Numbered from the stretch's first letter, positions 45,650-55,216 are shown. The stretch: DNA of 64,000 nucleotides from Pseudoalteromonas neustonica (GCF_001653135.1 NZ_BDDS01000003.1:186001-250000), one strand, 5' to 3'. Notes: a model not told the origin generated them from the sequence alone. Translations and numbers: made by a program.

Positions 45650-46849
45650 ATGAAGTGGCTCAGCCATCTCTTGCTATTAACTTTTTTAGCTTTTAGCTCC
45701 TTAACTATAAGTGCTAAAACCGACAATACTGTCGTACTTATCTCCCTTGATGGCTTTCGCTGGGATTATATTGAAAAACACAGCGCACCCAATCTAGCAA
45801 AAATGGCGGGATCTGGTGTACGTGCGAAAAAAATGCGCCCTGTGTACCCAACTAAAACATTTCCAAATCACTTGTCGATCATAACCGGTTTACTTCCGAT
45901 TAATCATGGTATTGTTGATAATCGTTTTTGCGATAGTGACCGTAATGACTGCTACAGCATGGGCAAAGGATTAAAAGATAGCACATGGCTCAAAGGCATC
46001 CCTCTTTGGAATTTAGCCTCTATGCAAGGGCTAAAATCTGCCACCTATTTTTGGCCAGAGTCGGATGCGCGCTTTAACGGTATGACCCCTGATTACTTCT
46101 ACCATTATTCAAAACATAGCGATTACCAACAACGTATTGATCAAGTGATTCAGTGGCTAGAGCTACCTAAAGCACAGCGCCCACGCCTTATTGTTAGTTA
46201 TTTTTCATTGGTCGATAGCATGGGTCACGAATATGGCCCTGATGCAACACAAACCCGAGATGCTGTTCATCAGTTAGATGAGTTAATGGGTCAGCTACAG
46301 TCACGTATTGCACAGCTGTCGCTTAATATTAATTTAGTGATTGTTTCTGATCATGGTATGAGTGCGGTTGAACCACAGCAAAGTATTGCCCTAAGCAGCC
46401 TACCTAAAGATGAAAACTTTATGGTTAAAAATACTGGCCCACGCGTGCTCTTCTATGCAAATAAAGACAGTAAAGCCGATATTCCAGCTTATAAAGAACG
46501 TTTAATGAATGCCGCAAAGGGCCGCTATATTGTGCTAACCGATGCACAGCGTAAGGGATATCATTATCAAAATAATGGCCGTACTGGCGATATTATTTTG
46601 CAAACTACCGCTCCACGAGTATTTTCAAATAAAGGTAAAGTAGATTACCTTGGCACCCATGGCTATGCCTACACTGATGATATGGCTGCAACTTTTATTG
46701 CTAATGGCCCAGCATTTAAACAAGGCTTATTATTAGATGAAGTCAATAATCTTGATATTTACCCGCTGATAGCCAAAGTCCTCGGAATTAAAATACTCAA
46801 TAAAATCGATAGTGATGGAACAACCTTGTGGCCTGCGTTAGTAGAGTAA
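45650..46849 (+). CDS. Secreted nucleotide pyrophosphatase/phosphodiesterase (alkaline phosphatase superfamily)
   Basis: The 399-residue protein has a signal peptide (LLLLTFLAFSSLTISAK, cleavage near 22). It carries metal-site motifs of the ecto-nucleotide pyrophosphatase group: LISLDGFRWDY near 30, the nucleophile threonine in YPTKTFPNHLSIITG near 66-80, DSMGHEYGPD near 190, VSDHGMS near 230 and GTHGYAYTD near 340. It would cleave phosphodiester or pyrophosphate bonds of nucleotides in the periplasm for phosphate scavenging; the exact substrate is not shown. It stands alone, followed by a long hairpin at 46890. Confidence 0.9.
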   Translation: MKWLSHLLLLTFLAFSSLTISAKTDNTVVLISLDGFRWDYIEKHSAPNLAKMAGSGVRAKKMRPVYPTKTFPNHLSIITGLLPINHGIVDNRFCDSDRNDCYSMGKGLKDSTWLKGIPLWNLASMQGLKSATYFWPESDARFNGMTPDYFYHYSKHSDYQQRIDQVIQWLELPKAQRPRLIVSYFSLVDSMGHEYGPDATQTRDAVHQLDELMGQLQSRIAQLSLNINLVIVSDHGMSAVEPQQSIALSSLPKDENFMVKNTGPRVLFYANKDSKADIPAYKERLMNAAKGRYIVLTDAQRKGYHYQNNGRTGDIILQTTAPRVFSNKGKVDYLGTHGYAYTDDMAATFIANGPAFKQGLLLDEVNNLDIYPLIAKVLGIKILNKIDSDGTTLWPALVE

Positions 46850-46889
46850 GCCGCTTATTGTTACGTTAAAGCTCTGATAGCTATTTAAT

Positions 46890-46931
46890 CGCGAGAGCTT
46901 AGCTCAATGAGAATTGAGTCAAGCCCTCGCG
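46890..46931 (+). terminator. Long imperfect hairpin after the phosphodiesterase gene
   Basis: CGCGAGAGCTTAGCTCAAT pairs with ATTGAGTCAAGCCCTCGCG around GAGA, 16 of 19 positions matching. It has no strong T-run. The remaining stretch to 47212 shows no gene and should contain the chitinase promoter. Confidence 0.6.
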
Positions 46932-47212
46932 TCCTTAGAAAACCCTTTAGACAGGACATGTTTTATCTTTGTGCTCCATTGTCGTCTGTTTATGAAATAA
47001 CCCTGTCTGATTTTCTTAGTTTGCTGCCACCACCATATTTGAATAATACTTGCTGATAACATTACACGGTGGTTAATTCCTACGTTATAAACTCTTTATA
47101 ATCCGACAATAAAACAAATTGTAAACTAGGTTAATTGATTGTTACCAGATATTGTGCCTATAATAGCACATAGCTAGGTGATGTATCGTTTAACCCCATT
47201 AAGGATTGACCA

Positions 47213-48742
47213 ATGAATATTAAAAAATCTATAACATTGGCTGTGATGACAGCGTTGTCTACTATACCGTGGCAGAGCACCGCAAACGATGTATGGCAAC
47301 AGTCAATTTCATATACCGCTGGCAGTGAAGTATGCTTTGCAAGCACGCTATACAAAGCACGTTGGTGGGCCAATCCAGGTGAAGAACCAGGCTCATCACA
47401 ATGGGGGGCATGGGTTGCGAAAGCTGACTCAACTGTATGCGATAATACTGTTTCCCCGCCTGTTGAGCCACCGGTCGATCCCGTAGACCCACCAGTTGAA
47501 CCAATTGATCCTCCAGTAGAGCCCATAGATCCACCGATTCAGCCACCGGCAGAACCGCCAGTGACACCGCCATCAGGTGACCCATACGAAACAGGCGTTA
47601 CAAAAAATCCCGCTGGCGGTTATTTTATTAACCCTGCATTAGTGGCAAACACCGAGCTTGAAAAAACATCTTCGCCATTATTTAGCAAAGTAAAAAATAC
47701 GATTCGTAAGCTTGATAATGCAAGTGTTGAATCTGTAACCCCACTAAGAGCAGCTAACCCTCGCAATGTTAAGCGCTTAGAAGCGATATTAGATCAAGCC
47801 AGTTTTGAGTTTTTATTTGCTCAACGTGCACCTGAATATACCTATCGTAAGTTTTTACAAGCGGTGGCAAAGTTTCCTGCTTTTTGTGATGATTATGATT
47901 CAGAGCAACAAGCCGAGGCAGTGTGCCGTAAAGCACTGGCAACTATGTTTGCTCATTTTACCCAAGAAACAGGTGGCCACGATCCGCATTCGGCCATTCC
48001 ACAATGGCGCCAAGGCTTATACTTTATACGTGAAGCTGGCTGTAGCGAAACCAGCGCAGGTTGTGGTTATAACAACTCATGCGGACCCTCAACATGGCAA
48101 GGACAAACATGGCCATGTGGTACTGACGAGCAAGGGTTATATTTAAAATATTTTGGCCGTGGTGCAAAACAATTATCGTACAATTATAATTATGGCCCAT
48201 TTTCAGACGCGATGTTTGGCGACGTAAATGTACTACTTAATAACCCTGAGTTAGTAGCTGATACGTGGCTTAATTTAGCCTCTGCCGTATTTTTCTTTGT
48301 GTATCCCCAGCCACCAAAACCAGACATGATGTCGGTTGTTGACGGCTCATGGGTACCAAATGAAGCAGATATCGCTCGCGGTATTAGCCCAGGTTTTGGT
48401 GCTACAATTAATATTATTAATGGCGGTATTGAATGTGGCCACGGCTACGACAAACCACAAGCACTTAACCGTATTGCATATTACGAGCAATTTGCAGCGT
48501 ACTTAAATGTACCTATTGATAATAATGAAGTGCTCAATTGCAGCAACCAAGACAGCTTTACAAATGATGGCTCAGGTGCGCTTAACATTCATTGGAGCGA
48601 GGATTGGAGCTGGAAACAATACCGACCAGATGGTAAAAGCTTTGAATGCAAATTAGTGCCTTATCAAACACCTTATTTTGCCCTAAGTGAAGGTGCTTAC
48701 AAACGCTGTGTAGAAGAGAAATTTAACGCAACAGTAGAATAA
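47213..48742 (+). CDS. Secreted chitinase, CBM5/12 plus glycoside hydrolase family 19
   Basis: The 509-residue protein has a signal peptide (cleavage near STAN, residue 24), then a chitin-binding domain of the CBM5/12 type with VWQQSISYTAGSEVCF and YKARWWANPGEEPGSS. A linker of repeated P-P-V-E-P-I-D units follows (about residues 82-122), and a GH19 catalytic domain from about 150. The acid/base glutamate is in HFTQETGGHDPHS near 255, and YFGRGAKQLSYNYNYG near 315 is the family substrate-cleft block; FGATINIINGGIECG near 395 is the other conserved stretch. It would attack chitin at internal bonds outside the cell, in keeping with a marine chitin degrader. AAGGA precedes the ATG. It is monocistronic with a following bidirectional terminator. 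Confidence 0.94.
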   Translation: MNIKKSITLAVMTALSTIPWQSTANDVWQQSISYTAGSEVCFASTLYKARWWANPGEEPGSSQWGAWVAKADSTVCDNTVSPPVEPPVDPVDPPVEPIDPPVEPIDPPIQPPAEPPVTPPSGDPYETGVTKNPAGGYFINPALVANTELEKTSSPLFSKVKNTIRKLDNASVESVTPLRAANPRNVKRLEAILDQASFEFLFAQRAPEYTYRKFLQAVAKFPAFCDDYDSEQQAEAVCRKALATMFAHFTQETGGHDPHSAIPQWRQGLYFIREAGCSETSAGCGYNNSCGPSTWQGQTWPCGTDEQGLYLKYFGRGAKQLSYNYNYGPFSDAMFGDVNVLLNNPELVADTWLNLASAVFFFVYPQPPKPDMMSVVDGSWVPNEADIARGISPGFGATINIINGGIECGHGYDKPQALNRIAYYEQFAAYLNVPIDNNEVLNCSNQDSFTNDGSGALNIHWSEDWSWKQYRPDGKSFECKLVPYQTPYFALSEGAYKRCVEEKFNATVE

Positions 48743-48752
48743 CGCAAGATTA

Positions 48753-48795
48753 AATAACAGCCTTGGCGCATAAGGAGCCGGCTAAGGCTGTTATT
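48753..48795. terminator. Bidirectional terminator between chitinase and DoxX-like gene
   Basis: AATAACAGCCTT and AAGGCTGTTATT are exact 12-base arms with a GC-rich inner part, ending in TTATTACTTG on the plus strand. It lies between two converging stop codons. Confidence 0.8.
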
Positions 48796-48817
48796 ACTTG
48801 AGCTCAATTTAGGTTAC

Positions 48818-49192
48818 TTATAAACGCTGTTTTGATTTACTCTCCAACAAAATAAAACTTAACCCGATTAACGGTATATTCGTTGTTACTGGGTTAAACG
48901 CGCCAACAAGTAATTGTGGCTGTAAAACAATAACAAAAAATAACAACCCAATTAATCCTACAATATTGAGCCAGACGACTGTTCGGTTTTTATAAAACAA
49001 AATAAAAATTAAGCCAAATACCAGCTCACCAACACCCGCTGCTTTTGTTATTAAATAAGAAATTTCATCCGAAAAACCAAGACTTGCTGTCATCATTTTT
49101 TCAATCGGATCAATGTGTAACAATTTTGGAAATAGTCCATGATAGAGCCAGCTAAACCCTATAATAAATCGGGCAATTTGTGTTAATGACAT
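48818..49192 (-). CDS. DoxX-like small inner-membrane protein
   Basis: The 124-residue protein has four hydrophobic segments and matches the DoxX-like pattern: IARFIIGFSWLYHGLFPKLL at the start, ITKAAGVGELVFGLIFILFYKN near 45 and LNIVGLIGLLFFVIVLQP near 75. Family members are integral membrane proteins with proposed roles in redox stress or electron transfer, but the function of this branch is unknown. A MITE remnant lies 60 bp before its start. Confidence 0.8.
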   Translation of the reverse strand: MSLTQIARFIIGFSWLYHGLFPKLLHIDPIEKMMTASLGFSDEISYLITKAAGVGELVFGLIFILFYKNRTVVWLNIVGLIGLLFFVIVLQPQLLVGAFNPVTTNIPLIGLSFILLESKSKQRL

Positions 49193-49251
49193 CTAATAAC
49201 TCCATATGCTTTTAGTCAGATAATCCCTACTACATTAAATGAGTGTACTGT

Positions 49252-49348
49252 TATACCCAAGCCACCTCAAGATGCAGTTTCAGTTGGCGTTAAAAGGGAC
49301 GGACAAAGTAACGCCATGGTATTAAGCTCCTTTGAAACGCTGAATTCT
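49252..49348. mobile_element. Internally deleted MITE family 2 remnant
   Basis: It begins with the left end TATACCCAAGCCACCTCAAG and CAGTTGG, then jumps to the right-hand body (AAAGGGAC, CAAAGTAACGCC, TATTAAGC, GAAACGCTGAATTCT) and stops before the right inverted repeat. Hairpin A and the right end are missing, so it is probably immobile. Confidence 0.75.
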
Positions 49349-49483
49349 ACTATGAAATAACTCAAACATTGAGCGATGATTATTCATAACCATAAATTTT
49401 TATATCTAAACGGGATGTTAACTGCAGTTGCAGTATGAGAAGGAGGAATTTTTATAGAGTTAAATTATCTTATATAAAGAGTA

Positions 49484-49513
49484 AATAGCGCAGTACCAAC
49501 ACTGCGCTATTTA
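49484..49513 (-). terminator. Terminator of the ABC/TonB receptor operon
   Basis: AAATAGCGCAGT and ACTGCGCTATTT are exact 12-base arms around six bases, 8 bases after the last stop codon of the operon (minus strand), with A/T-rich flanks on both sides. Confidence 0.8.
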
Positions 49514-49520
49514 AATCATG

Positions 49521-50888
49521 CTATATAACCGTTAAACGTTTAAAACGTGTATTTGCAACCAATAGGCAAAATGCACCTAACGCAAGTAACAACATCACGC
49601 CGTAGTGTACGCCTTGCAACTGAGCCGGCTGTATTTGCTGTGAAGGTTTAAATAATGGAAAACGTTCAATGTCTTCGGACGTGATCGCTGTATCATTAAA
49701 TAAATAAGGGTATATAAATTCTCTAATTTGTTGATGGTAAGCGCTCACCTGCAACAAGTAAGCTCGTTGACCCTGTGCATCACTGCCAGCTAATTGATCA
49801 AGCGCTTGTTGATACAACAAATTAGGCGAAAGCCAGCTCACTAACGCTAAGTTACTCGAGCGCGCTTGTTGTTGAGTTAAATGATCTTGCCAATGCTGCT
49901 CAACTGCAAGGTCGCTAAGTTGTTGCATCGCATAATACCACTTCCAATGAAAGCGTCCGCTAAACTGTGTTTTTTCGCTGTACTGCGGGTATTGCTCAAC
50001 AAAGCGTTGCAATGAGTCTTGCATATCTTGATCCCAACCATCATTTAAAATTAAACGTTGCTCTATGCTGGCTTTTAGTGCGGGCTGCTCATTAAATTGT
50101 TGGTTAAGCACAAGATGAATAACACCAGGAATTAACACAGCAAACCCTAGCCACACGCTAATAAATGCCAAACTATTAAACAAGCCGTTCATATTAAAAC
50201 TAATGATCAAAGTGGCTACTAAAAACCAAAAAGCACAATAGACAAGGCTGAGTCCTAAGGCTTGTATAAATAGTCCATCAAACGGTAATGAAAGTAGCAT
50301 TGCTGCAACTAAAAACAGTAAAACAATGATCCCTGCGACTAAATAAAAACGCAGTAACAAAGCGCGGATAATGCTTTTCACAGCCGCATTACCTGCAAAG
50401 GCACTGAGCAATCTAAAACGCCCCGATTGACGCTCATCGCTGAGTAAATTAACGCACAATACACCAATCAAAATTGGCAGCATGTAGGCTAATACGAACC
50501 CTAAATCAAAACCGCCAGCACGGTATTTCTCAGGGTTGATCACCTCTTTGTTATAAATTTGCCCCTGTAACGCCAAAGCATTGACCTTCATCGCCGCGAG
50601 GCTATTTTGACTTTGCCCTACAAACAAAGCAGCCCAAGGTGAAAGCTGCCATTGAGTAGGTGCTTTTGCGTAATAAGCAAGAGAGCCAATTTCAGGTAGC
50701 GACTCACGTGCTTTTATATGCTCTCGCTCTTTATCAAACACCACTTGCGCTATGATTTGATCTTTACGCACCTGTTTGTAACCTTGTGCGCCTAAATAAA
50801 TCGCTAGTAAAGCACTGACAAAAAAGACCAATAAACTTATTTGATTTGCACGCGGTGATAGTAAACGCTTTAATTCAAACTTAAGCAT
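49521..50888 (-). CDS. ABC-2 type permease (DUF3526 type), second copy
   Basis: The ATG at 50888 (MLKFELKRLLS) is preferred over the frame opening at 50912 because GGAGGGC lies eight bases ahead, making about 455 residues. It overlaps the stop of the preceding permease by 8 bp. About six membrane segments are seen: one near the N-terminus (ISLLVFFVSALLAIYLG), a cluster between 135 and 260, and one at the C-terminus (YGVMLLLALGAFCLLVA). A large periplasmic loop with HWKWYYAMQQLSD follows the cluster. Together with its sister it would form the membrane channel of an ABC-2 transporter energised by the ATPase at 54350. Whether it exports or imports is not shown. Confidence 0.85.
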   Translation of the reverse strand: MLKFELKRLLSPRANQISLLVFFVSALLAIYLGAQGYKQVRKDQIIAQVVFDKEREHIKARESLPEIGSLAYYAKAPTQWQLSPWAALFVGQSQNSLAAMKVNALALQGQIYNKEVINPEKYRAGGFDLGFVLAYMLPILIGVLCVNLLSDERQSGRFRLLSAFAGNAAVKSIIRALLLRFYLVAGIIVLLFLVAAMLLSLPFDGLFIQALGLSLVYCAFWFLVATLIISFNMNGLFNSLAFISVWLGFAVLIPGVIHLVLNQQFNEQPALKASIEQRLILNDGWDQDMQDSLQRFVEQYPQYSEKTQFSGRFHWKWYYAMQQLSDLAVEQHWQDHLTQQQARSSNLALVSWLSPNLLYQQALDQLAGSDAQGQRAYLLQVSAYHQQIREFIYPYLFNDTAITSEDIERFPLFKPSQQIQPAQLQGVHYGVMLLLALGAFCLLVANTRFKRLTVI

Positions 50889-52320
50889 GGATAAATGCCC
50901 TCCGTTGCACACTCGGTGTTACAAGCACACCGAGTAATAAAGTAATGACCGCTACAAAAGCCAGTATTGCCGTTAAGCTATTGCTTAATGACCAACTTAA
51001 ACTTGCTGGCTGATAGTGAAACTCAGGGAAATCTTGCCATAAAGATGCAGATACGCGCTGCTCACGGTCATTATGATGGTCAATCTCTTGTGTGTGTATT
51101 GTATTTAAACGTTGAATACGTTCAAAACGATGTTGCTCAGCTTGCTGCTCAAATGAAAAGAAATGTCGGCTATCGGCACCACTTATCGCCATTGATAAAT
51201 CGCGTACGGCTAAGTAAGGATTAAGCCAATAAAAGTAACCAATAAACTCACGCTGTGCTGCAAATTGATCAAGCTGTGTTTGGTAGTGACGTTGATAAAT
51301 TTCAGCACTAATTCGCTCACCTTCTTGCATTATTAAGCCACCATAATTAACAGGGAGTTGCTCAATGGTATCAACGCCATATTGAGTTAATATTCGCTGT
51401 TTAAACTCATTAAAGTGTGGGTCGTTCGGATTATGGCTATCGCCAACTTTACGAATGTCTGTTTGCACTTTTAACGCCAGCATATTACGGCTTTTATGCG
51501 GGTGTAATTGTTGGGCAATATCAGCAAGTGTTCTCGGCGCTAATACTAATAGCACAAACCACACGGTAATTAACGCTGTTAAGCTGTGTTTTGGCATACG
51601 GGTTAAGCTAGAAACGAGTAAAATGACACAAACCCAAAATAAGCAGTACCCTAAATACAGTAAAAACAACAAGCCAATACGAAGCAGCACTTCAGCACTT
51701 AGCACTGCATCAGCCAGCGCACTTATCATTATCGAGGCAATAAATACCGGCAGTAAAAACCCAATACTAAGCAGTAAATAAGCAAATCCCTTACCAAGGA
51801 GTAAATGATTAAATTTAACGCCAATGGCCAACAATTGCTTTAAAGTCCCTTTTTGCTGGTCGCCGCTAATGCATGAGAAACCTAATGCTATTAACAGTAA
51901 CGGCCAAACAAACAGTAATAAATTAGCAACCGAAAGCTCAGAAAAACGCAGCAAGCTTGCCTGGCTATCATTGGCAAAGTTAGCGCTATTTTGTTTATGT
52001 GCTTCTAAAAAAACACTGTTACCCACCCAATTATTCACACCAATGTCAAAATAGCTCAACGCGCTGGGCGGGCGAAATGCAAAGTGACCAAAGTGCGCTA
52101 CTCGGTGCGGGTGGCGATCGGGTTGAGCTAACCATTGCTGCTCTACCATATGTTGTGAGCTAATTTGTAAACTGCTACTTTGTTGGTATTGCTGCCAACT
52201 TGTTACCAACGCCACCGCGAGCAGTACTTGCATGAGTGCAAATAACAACCACAATGTGCGATTTTTTACTTTTTGTTTTAGCTCGTGCTTGCACACTTGC
52301 CAACTAATAAAATGAGACAT
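50881..52320 (-). CDS. ABC-2 type permease (DUF3526 type), first copy
   Basis: The 479-residue protein has the same plan as its downstream sister: an N-terminal helix (LWLLFALMQVLLAVALVTSW), a long periplasmic loop, a cluster of membrane segments around residues 130-260 (VANLLLFVWPLLLIALGFS, VFIASIMISALAD, FWVCVILLVSSLT) and a C-terminal helix. The loop holds YGGLIMQEGE and FYWLNPYLAVRDLSMAISGAD, motifs typical of this permease family. It begins 11 bp after the TonB receptor stop and is translationally close-coupled to the second permease. The pair presumably forms a heterodimer. Confidence 0.85.
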   Translation of the reverse strand: MSHFISWQVCKHELKQKVKNRTLWLLFALMQVLLAVALVTSWQQYQQSSSLQISSQHMVEQQWLAQPDRHPHRVAHFGHFAFRPPSALSYFDIGVNNWVGNSVFLEAHKQNSANFANDSQASLLRFSELSVANLLLFVWPLLLIALGFSCISGDQQKGTLKQLLAIGVKFNHLLLGKGFAYLLLSIGFLLPVFIASIMISALADAVLSAEVLLRIGLLFLLYLGYCLFWVCVILLVSSLTRMPKHSLTALITVWFVLLVLAPRTLADIAQQLHPHKSRNMLALKVQTDIRKVGDSHNPNDPHFNEFKQRILTQYGVDTIEQLPVNYGGLIMQEGERISAEIYQRHYQTQLDQFAAQREFIGYFYWLNPYLAVRDLSMAISGADSRHFFSFEQQAEQHRFERIQRLNTIHTQEIDHHNDREQRVSASLWQDFPEFHYQPASLSWSLSNSLTAILAFVAVITLLLGVLVTPSVQRRAFIHA

Positions 52321-52331
52321 AGTAATTCCTT

Positions 52332-54332
52332 TTAAAATCGATACGACACGCTAAAGTTAATCGCACGCCCATCGGTAGGAGAGTGAATTGTTTCATCACC
52401 CACTAAGTAAACATAATCTGAGTAGCTATCAAATAGGTTATTGATCCGCAGCCCAGCATTTCCCCAGCCCAAATCATAATCAAAGGCTAAATCAACTAGT
52501 TTATAATCACCGTATTGCTTATCTTGGATAACATTACTGACATAGTAATCACCTTGAAAATGACCAAACAACGACACTTTAAGTTTGTTAACCGGACGGT
52601 AGATGATCCCTGCCGTTGCAGTAAACTCAGGCACGCCTAATAACCAATTACCTTTTTGAGCAATTTTTGCTTCACCGGGTTCGACCAATTTTGCTTCTTG
52701 ACGGGTATACGATGCAAAGCCAGACCACTGCGTATTGATATCAGCGCTCAATGCGAGATCCCAGCCTTTACGTTTGGTTTCGCCGATGTTTTCAAACCCA
52801 CCTGAACCATCCGTTTTTGGCGTTAACTCGTCTTTGGCGTCTTGCTGCCAAACTGATAAGCGCGTATTTAACCAATCAAATAACTGCCATTTTGCACCCG
52901 TTTCAAATCCATAGTTTTTAGAGAAATCAAACCCTGAGCTTTGCTCATTTATATAGGCTTTGCTGCCTGTAGGTGCTTGGAAACTCACACCATAATTAGC
53001 AAACAGATTTAGTCTATCGGTCATCTCGTAAAGCACATTAAACTTAGGCTGAAGGGTAATACCCTCATCATTTATGGTTTTGTATTGCTCGCTTATGCCA
53101 TCGAACAAATCACCACTGAAGCCATCAAAGCGTAAGCCACCACTAATGAGTAAACGCTCACCTCTGTACTGTAACTGAGTAAAACCGCCATAATTGTTAT
53201 AGTCAAAATCCCAATTTCTAAATTGCTTTTGGCGTACTTTCGTTACCGTTACAAAACGTTCATTACTGTTATCTTGCGCTTGATAATCAAGACCCATACT
53301 GAGTAACCAAGTAGGGCTAAACGTTGCACTTAATGTAGCTACTGCTCCGTATTGACGATCTTTTTCTAGGCGTTCTTGCTGAGCTGAAGATGCTGTGTAC
53401 TGTAAATAACGATGACGATCAAATTGTTGTATGTAGCTTTTAACACTCAACTGCCATACAGGGTCAAACGCATGATCTAAATGCATACTTAAATGACGTG
53501 TTTGTTTATCGCCACTGTCGTTTTGTGCGTAATCGGCAGATTGAGTGGAGTCACGATGCGCTTCTTGCTCAGTTAGGTAACCCGGGGCATCAGCTTCATA
53601 GTCAAAGTAACGTGCAATAACACCAAGCTCTGTATTATTGCTTGGTTGGTAGAACCACTTTCCTGAAAAAGTATGTTTTTCAAGGGCGCTATGATCTCGA
53701 TAGCCTTTAGTATCACGCACGCCTATAAAATAATGCTGAGAAAAACCATTATTTACATCGCCAAAATACCCTTGTGCTTCATAGGTATCAAAACTACCAG
53801 CCAAAAATTCAACTTCCTTTGCGTCATCACGACGGCTGGTCATATTAATATTACCTGCTAAGTTATGCAGGCCATAACGCGCATCTTGGTTGCCTTTAAC
53901 CACTTCGATAGACTCCACTTCCATCGGAAATAAAGCATCCATTTCGCCTAAACCAACATGTAAGTTGCTCGGTATGCCATCAATTAACAGTTTGGTATGT
54001 GGCATCGACCCTTCACCATTAAAGCCACGCATGGCGACGTCTGTTGATACGACACCTTGATTAAAGCGCGAGAAATACACACCAGGTATTTTAGTGAATA
54101 AATCCACAGTGATATTTACATGCTCATTTTGTAATTGATCACGATTAACTACATCAACAGAGCCCACTAACTGAACATCTTTAGCGCCATTACTTTGACC
54201 ATGAACCTCGATCACATCACCAATAAATAATGTTGAATCTTTATTTTGCTCATCATCAGCAAAGGCAATCGTTGAGAAGCTCAAGCAGCTTAATAAAGCA
54301 ATATTAATTGGCGAAATACGGGTACTACACAT
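52332..54332 (-). CDS. TonB-dependent outer-membrane receptor in an ABC operon
   Basis: The 666-residue protein has a signal peptide (LLSCLSFSTIAFADD, cleavage near 25), a TonB-box-like IGDVIEVHG near 37, a plug with DLFTKIPGVYFSRFNQGVV, DVAMRGFNGEG and MEVESIEVVKGNQDARYG, and a 22-strand barrel ending in FSVSYRF. It resembles FecA/heme-type receptors only in a general way, so the substrate is unknown. It lies between the ATPase gene (18 bp upstream) and the two permeases (11 bp downstream), an arrangement in which outer- and inner-membrane steps are encoded together. A tripartite transport route is inferred. Confidence 0.9.
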   Translation of the reverse strand: MCSTRISPINIALLSCLSFSTIAFADDEQNKDSTLFIGDVIEVHGQSNGAKDVQLVGSVDVVNRDQLQNEHVNITVDLFTKIPGVYFSRFNQGVVSTDVAMRGFNGEGSMPHTKLLIDGIPSNLHVGLGEMDALFPMEVESIEVVKGNQDARYGLHNLAGNINMTSRRDDAKEVEFLAGSFDTYEAQGYFGDVNNGFSQHYFIGVRDTKGYRDHSALEKHTFSGKWFYQPSNNTELGVIARYFDYEADAPGYLTEQEAHRDSTQSADYAQNDSGDKQTRHLSMHLDHAFDPVWQLSVKSYIQQFDRHRYLQYTASSAQQERLEKDRQYGAVATLSATFSPTWLLSMGLDYQAQDNSNERFVTVTKVRQKQFRNWDFDYNNYGGFTQLQYRGERLLISGGLRFDGFSGDLFDGISEQYKTINDEGITLQPKFNVLYEMTDRLNLFANYGVSFQAPTGSKAYINEQSSGFDFSKNYGFETGAKWQLFDWLNTRLSVWQQDAKDELTPKTDGSGGFENIGETKRKGWDLALSADINTQWSGFASYTRQEAKLVEPGEAKIAQKGNWLLGVPEFTATAGIIYRPVNKLKVSLFGHFQGDYYVSNVIQDKQYGDYKLVDLAFDYDLGWGNAGLRINNLFDSYSDYVYLVGDETIHSPTDGRAINFSVSYRF

Positions 54333-54349
54333 GATTGTTATCCTATTTT

Positions 54350-55111
54350 TTATACGAGTTCAGGTTCTGACGATTTAATATTTTTTGACTGTGCTTGCTG
54401 TGGTAATTCATCACCGCTAATAATGTGGTGGTAGTTAGCTTCAAGGTCATCGAGCGAAAGATTTTTATTATCAAGTAAAGTGCGTAGTTGACCCTGTTTC
54501 ATAATGCCTATTTGTGTTGCGAGACAATGAGCGCAATACAAATCATGGGTAACCATTAAAATTGCGGCGCCGCGCTGAGCAAGTAAATCAATAATTTTAA
54601 TAAATTCACGCGTGGCACTTGGATCAAGCCCTGATGTCGGCTCATCAAGCAGTAGTACTTTGGCTTTACGTAAAATAGCAAATGCAATACCCACCTTTTG
54701 GCGCATACCTTTTGAGTAGCTGCTTAGAGGGTTTTTCCATGCACTTTGTTGCAAACCTGTTTGGGTAAGCGCCGCTGCAATTTCTTCATTTGTGGTCGAT
54801 TGCTTTGTAAGTGAGGCGAGGTAGTGCAGATTTTCTATTGCATCAAACTCTTCGAATAAATTTACTTGCTCTGGTAAATAAACTAATTTTTGCTTACTTT
54901 TTTCAGGCTCTAATTGCACATCAATACTATCGATTGTCATGCGCCCGGAGTCAGGTTCAATAAAGTTTAACAGTAAATTTAAAGTGGTACTTTTACCTGC
55001 ACCGTTTGCACCTAATAAACACGTAACTTGCCCTGCAGGTACAGATAAACATAAATCATTTAGTGCGTGGTTATCGCCGAACGATTTACTTAAATGGCTA
55101 ATTTCAATCAT
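54350..55111 (-). CDS. ABC transporter ATP-binding protein
   Basis: The 253-residue protein has Walker A in LLGANGAGKSTTLNLLL near residue 33, the Q-loop in VYLPEQVNLFEEF near 78, the signature YSKGMRQKVGIAFAIL near 133, Walker B in KVLLLDEPTSGLDP near 150 and the switch His in MVTHDLYCA near 187. It is of the ABC-2 exporter type, similar to NosF and CcmA-like ATPases. It opens an operon with the TonB receptor and two permeases. A 38-bp perfect inverted repeat ends 22 bases before its start and is the likely operator. Confidence 0.93.
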   Translation of the reverse strand: MIEISHLSKSFGDNHALNDLCLSVPAGQVTCLLGANGAGKSTTLNLLLNFIEPDSGRMTIDSIDVQLEPEKSKQKLVYLPEQVNLFEEFDAIENLHYLASLTKQSTTNEEIAAALTQTGLQQSAWKNPLSSYSKGMRQKVGIAFAILRKAKVLLLDEPTSGLDPSATREFIKIIDLLAQRGAAILMVTHDLYCAHCLATQIGIMKQGQLRTLLDNKNLSLDDLEANYHHIISGDELPQQAQSKNIKSSEPELV

Positions 55112-55132
55112 TACATAATCCCTATTGCATTA

Positions 55133-55170
55133 TTTTGATATAACATAACTTTTGTTATGTTATATCAAAA
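55133..55170. promoter_or_regulatory. Perfect 17-base inverted repeat before the ABC/TonB operon
   Basis: TTTTGATATAACATAAC and GTTATGTTATATCAAAA are exact arms around TTTT. It sits 22 bases before the ATPase start, over the expected promoter and leader. No T-tract or GC content suggests a terminator. A dimeric repressor or activator site is inferred. Confidence 0.7.
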
Positions 55171-55216
55171 TCACATTTTCAACAATAAGAGTTATTCTCA
55201 AATTAGATTTAAGCAA

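Noticed and set aside
55133..55170. Zur box before the ABC/TonB operon
   Set aside because: The half-sites TATAACA and TGTTATA occur in the reverse order and spacing relative to the Zur consensus.
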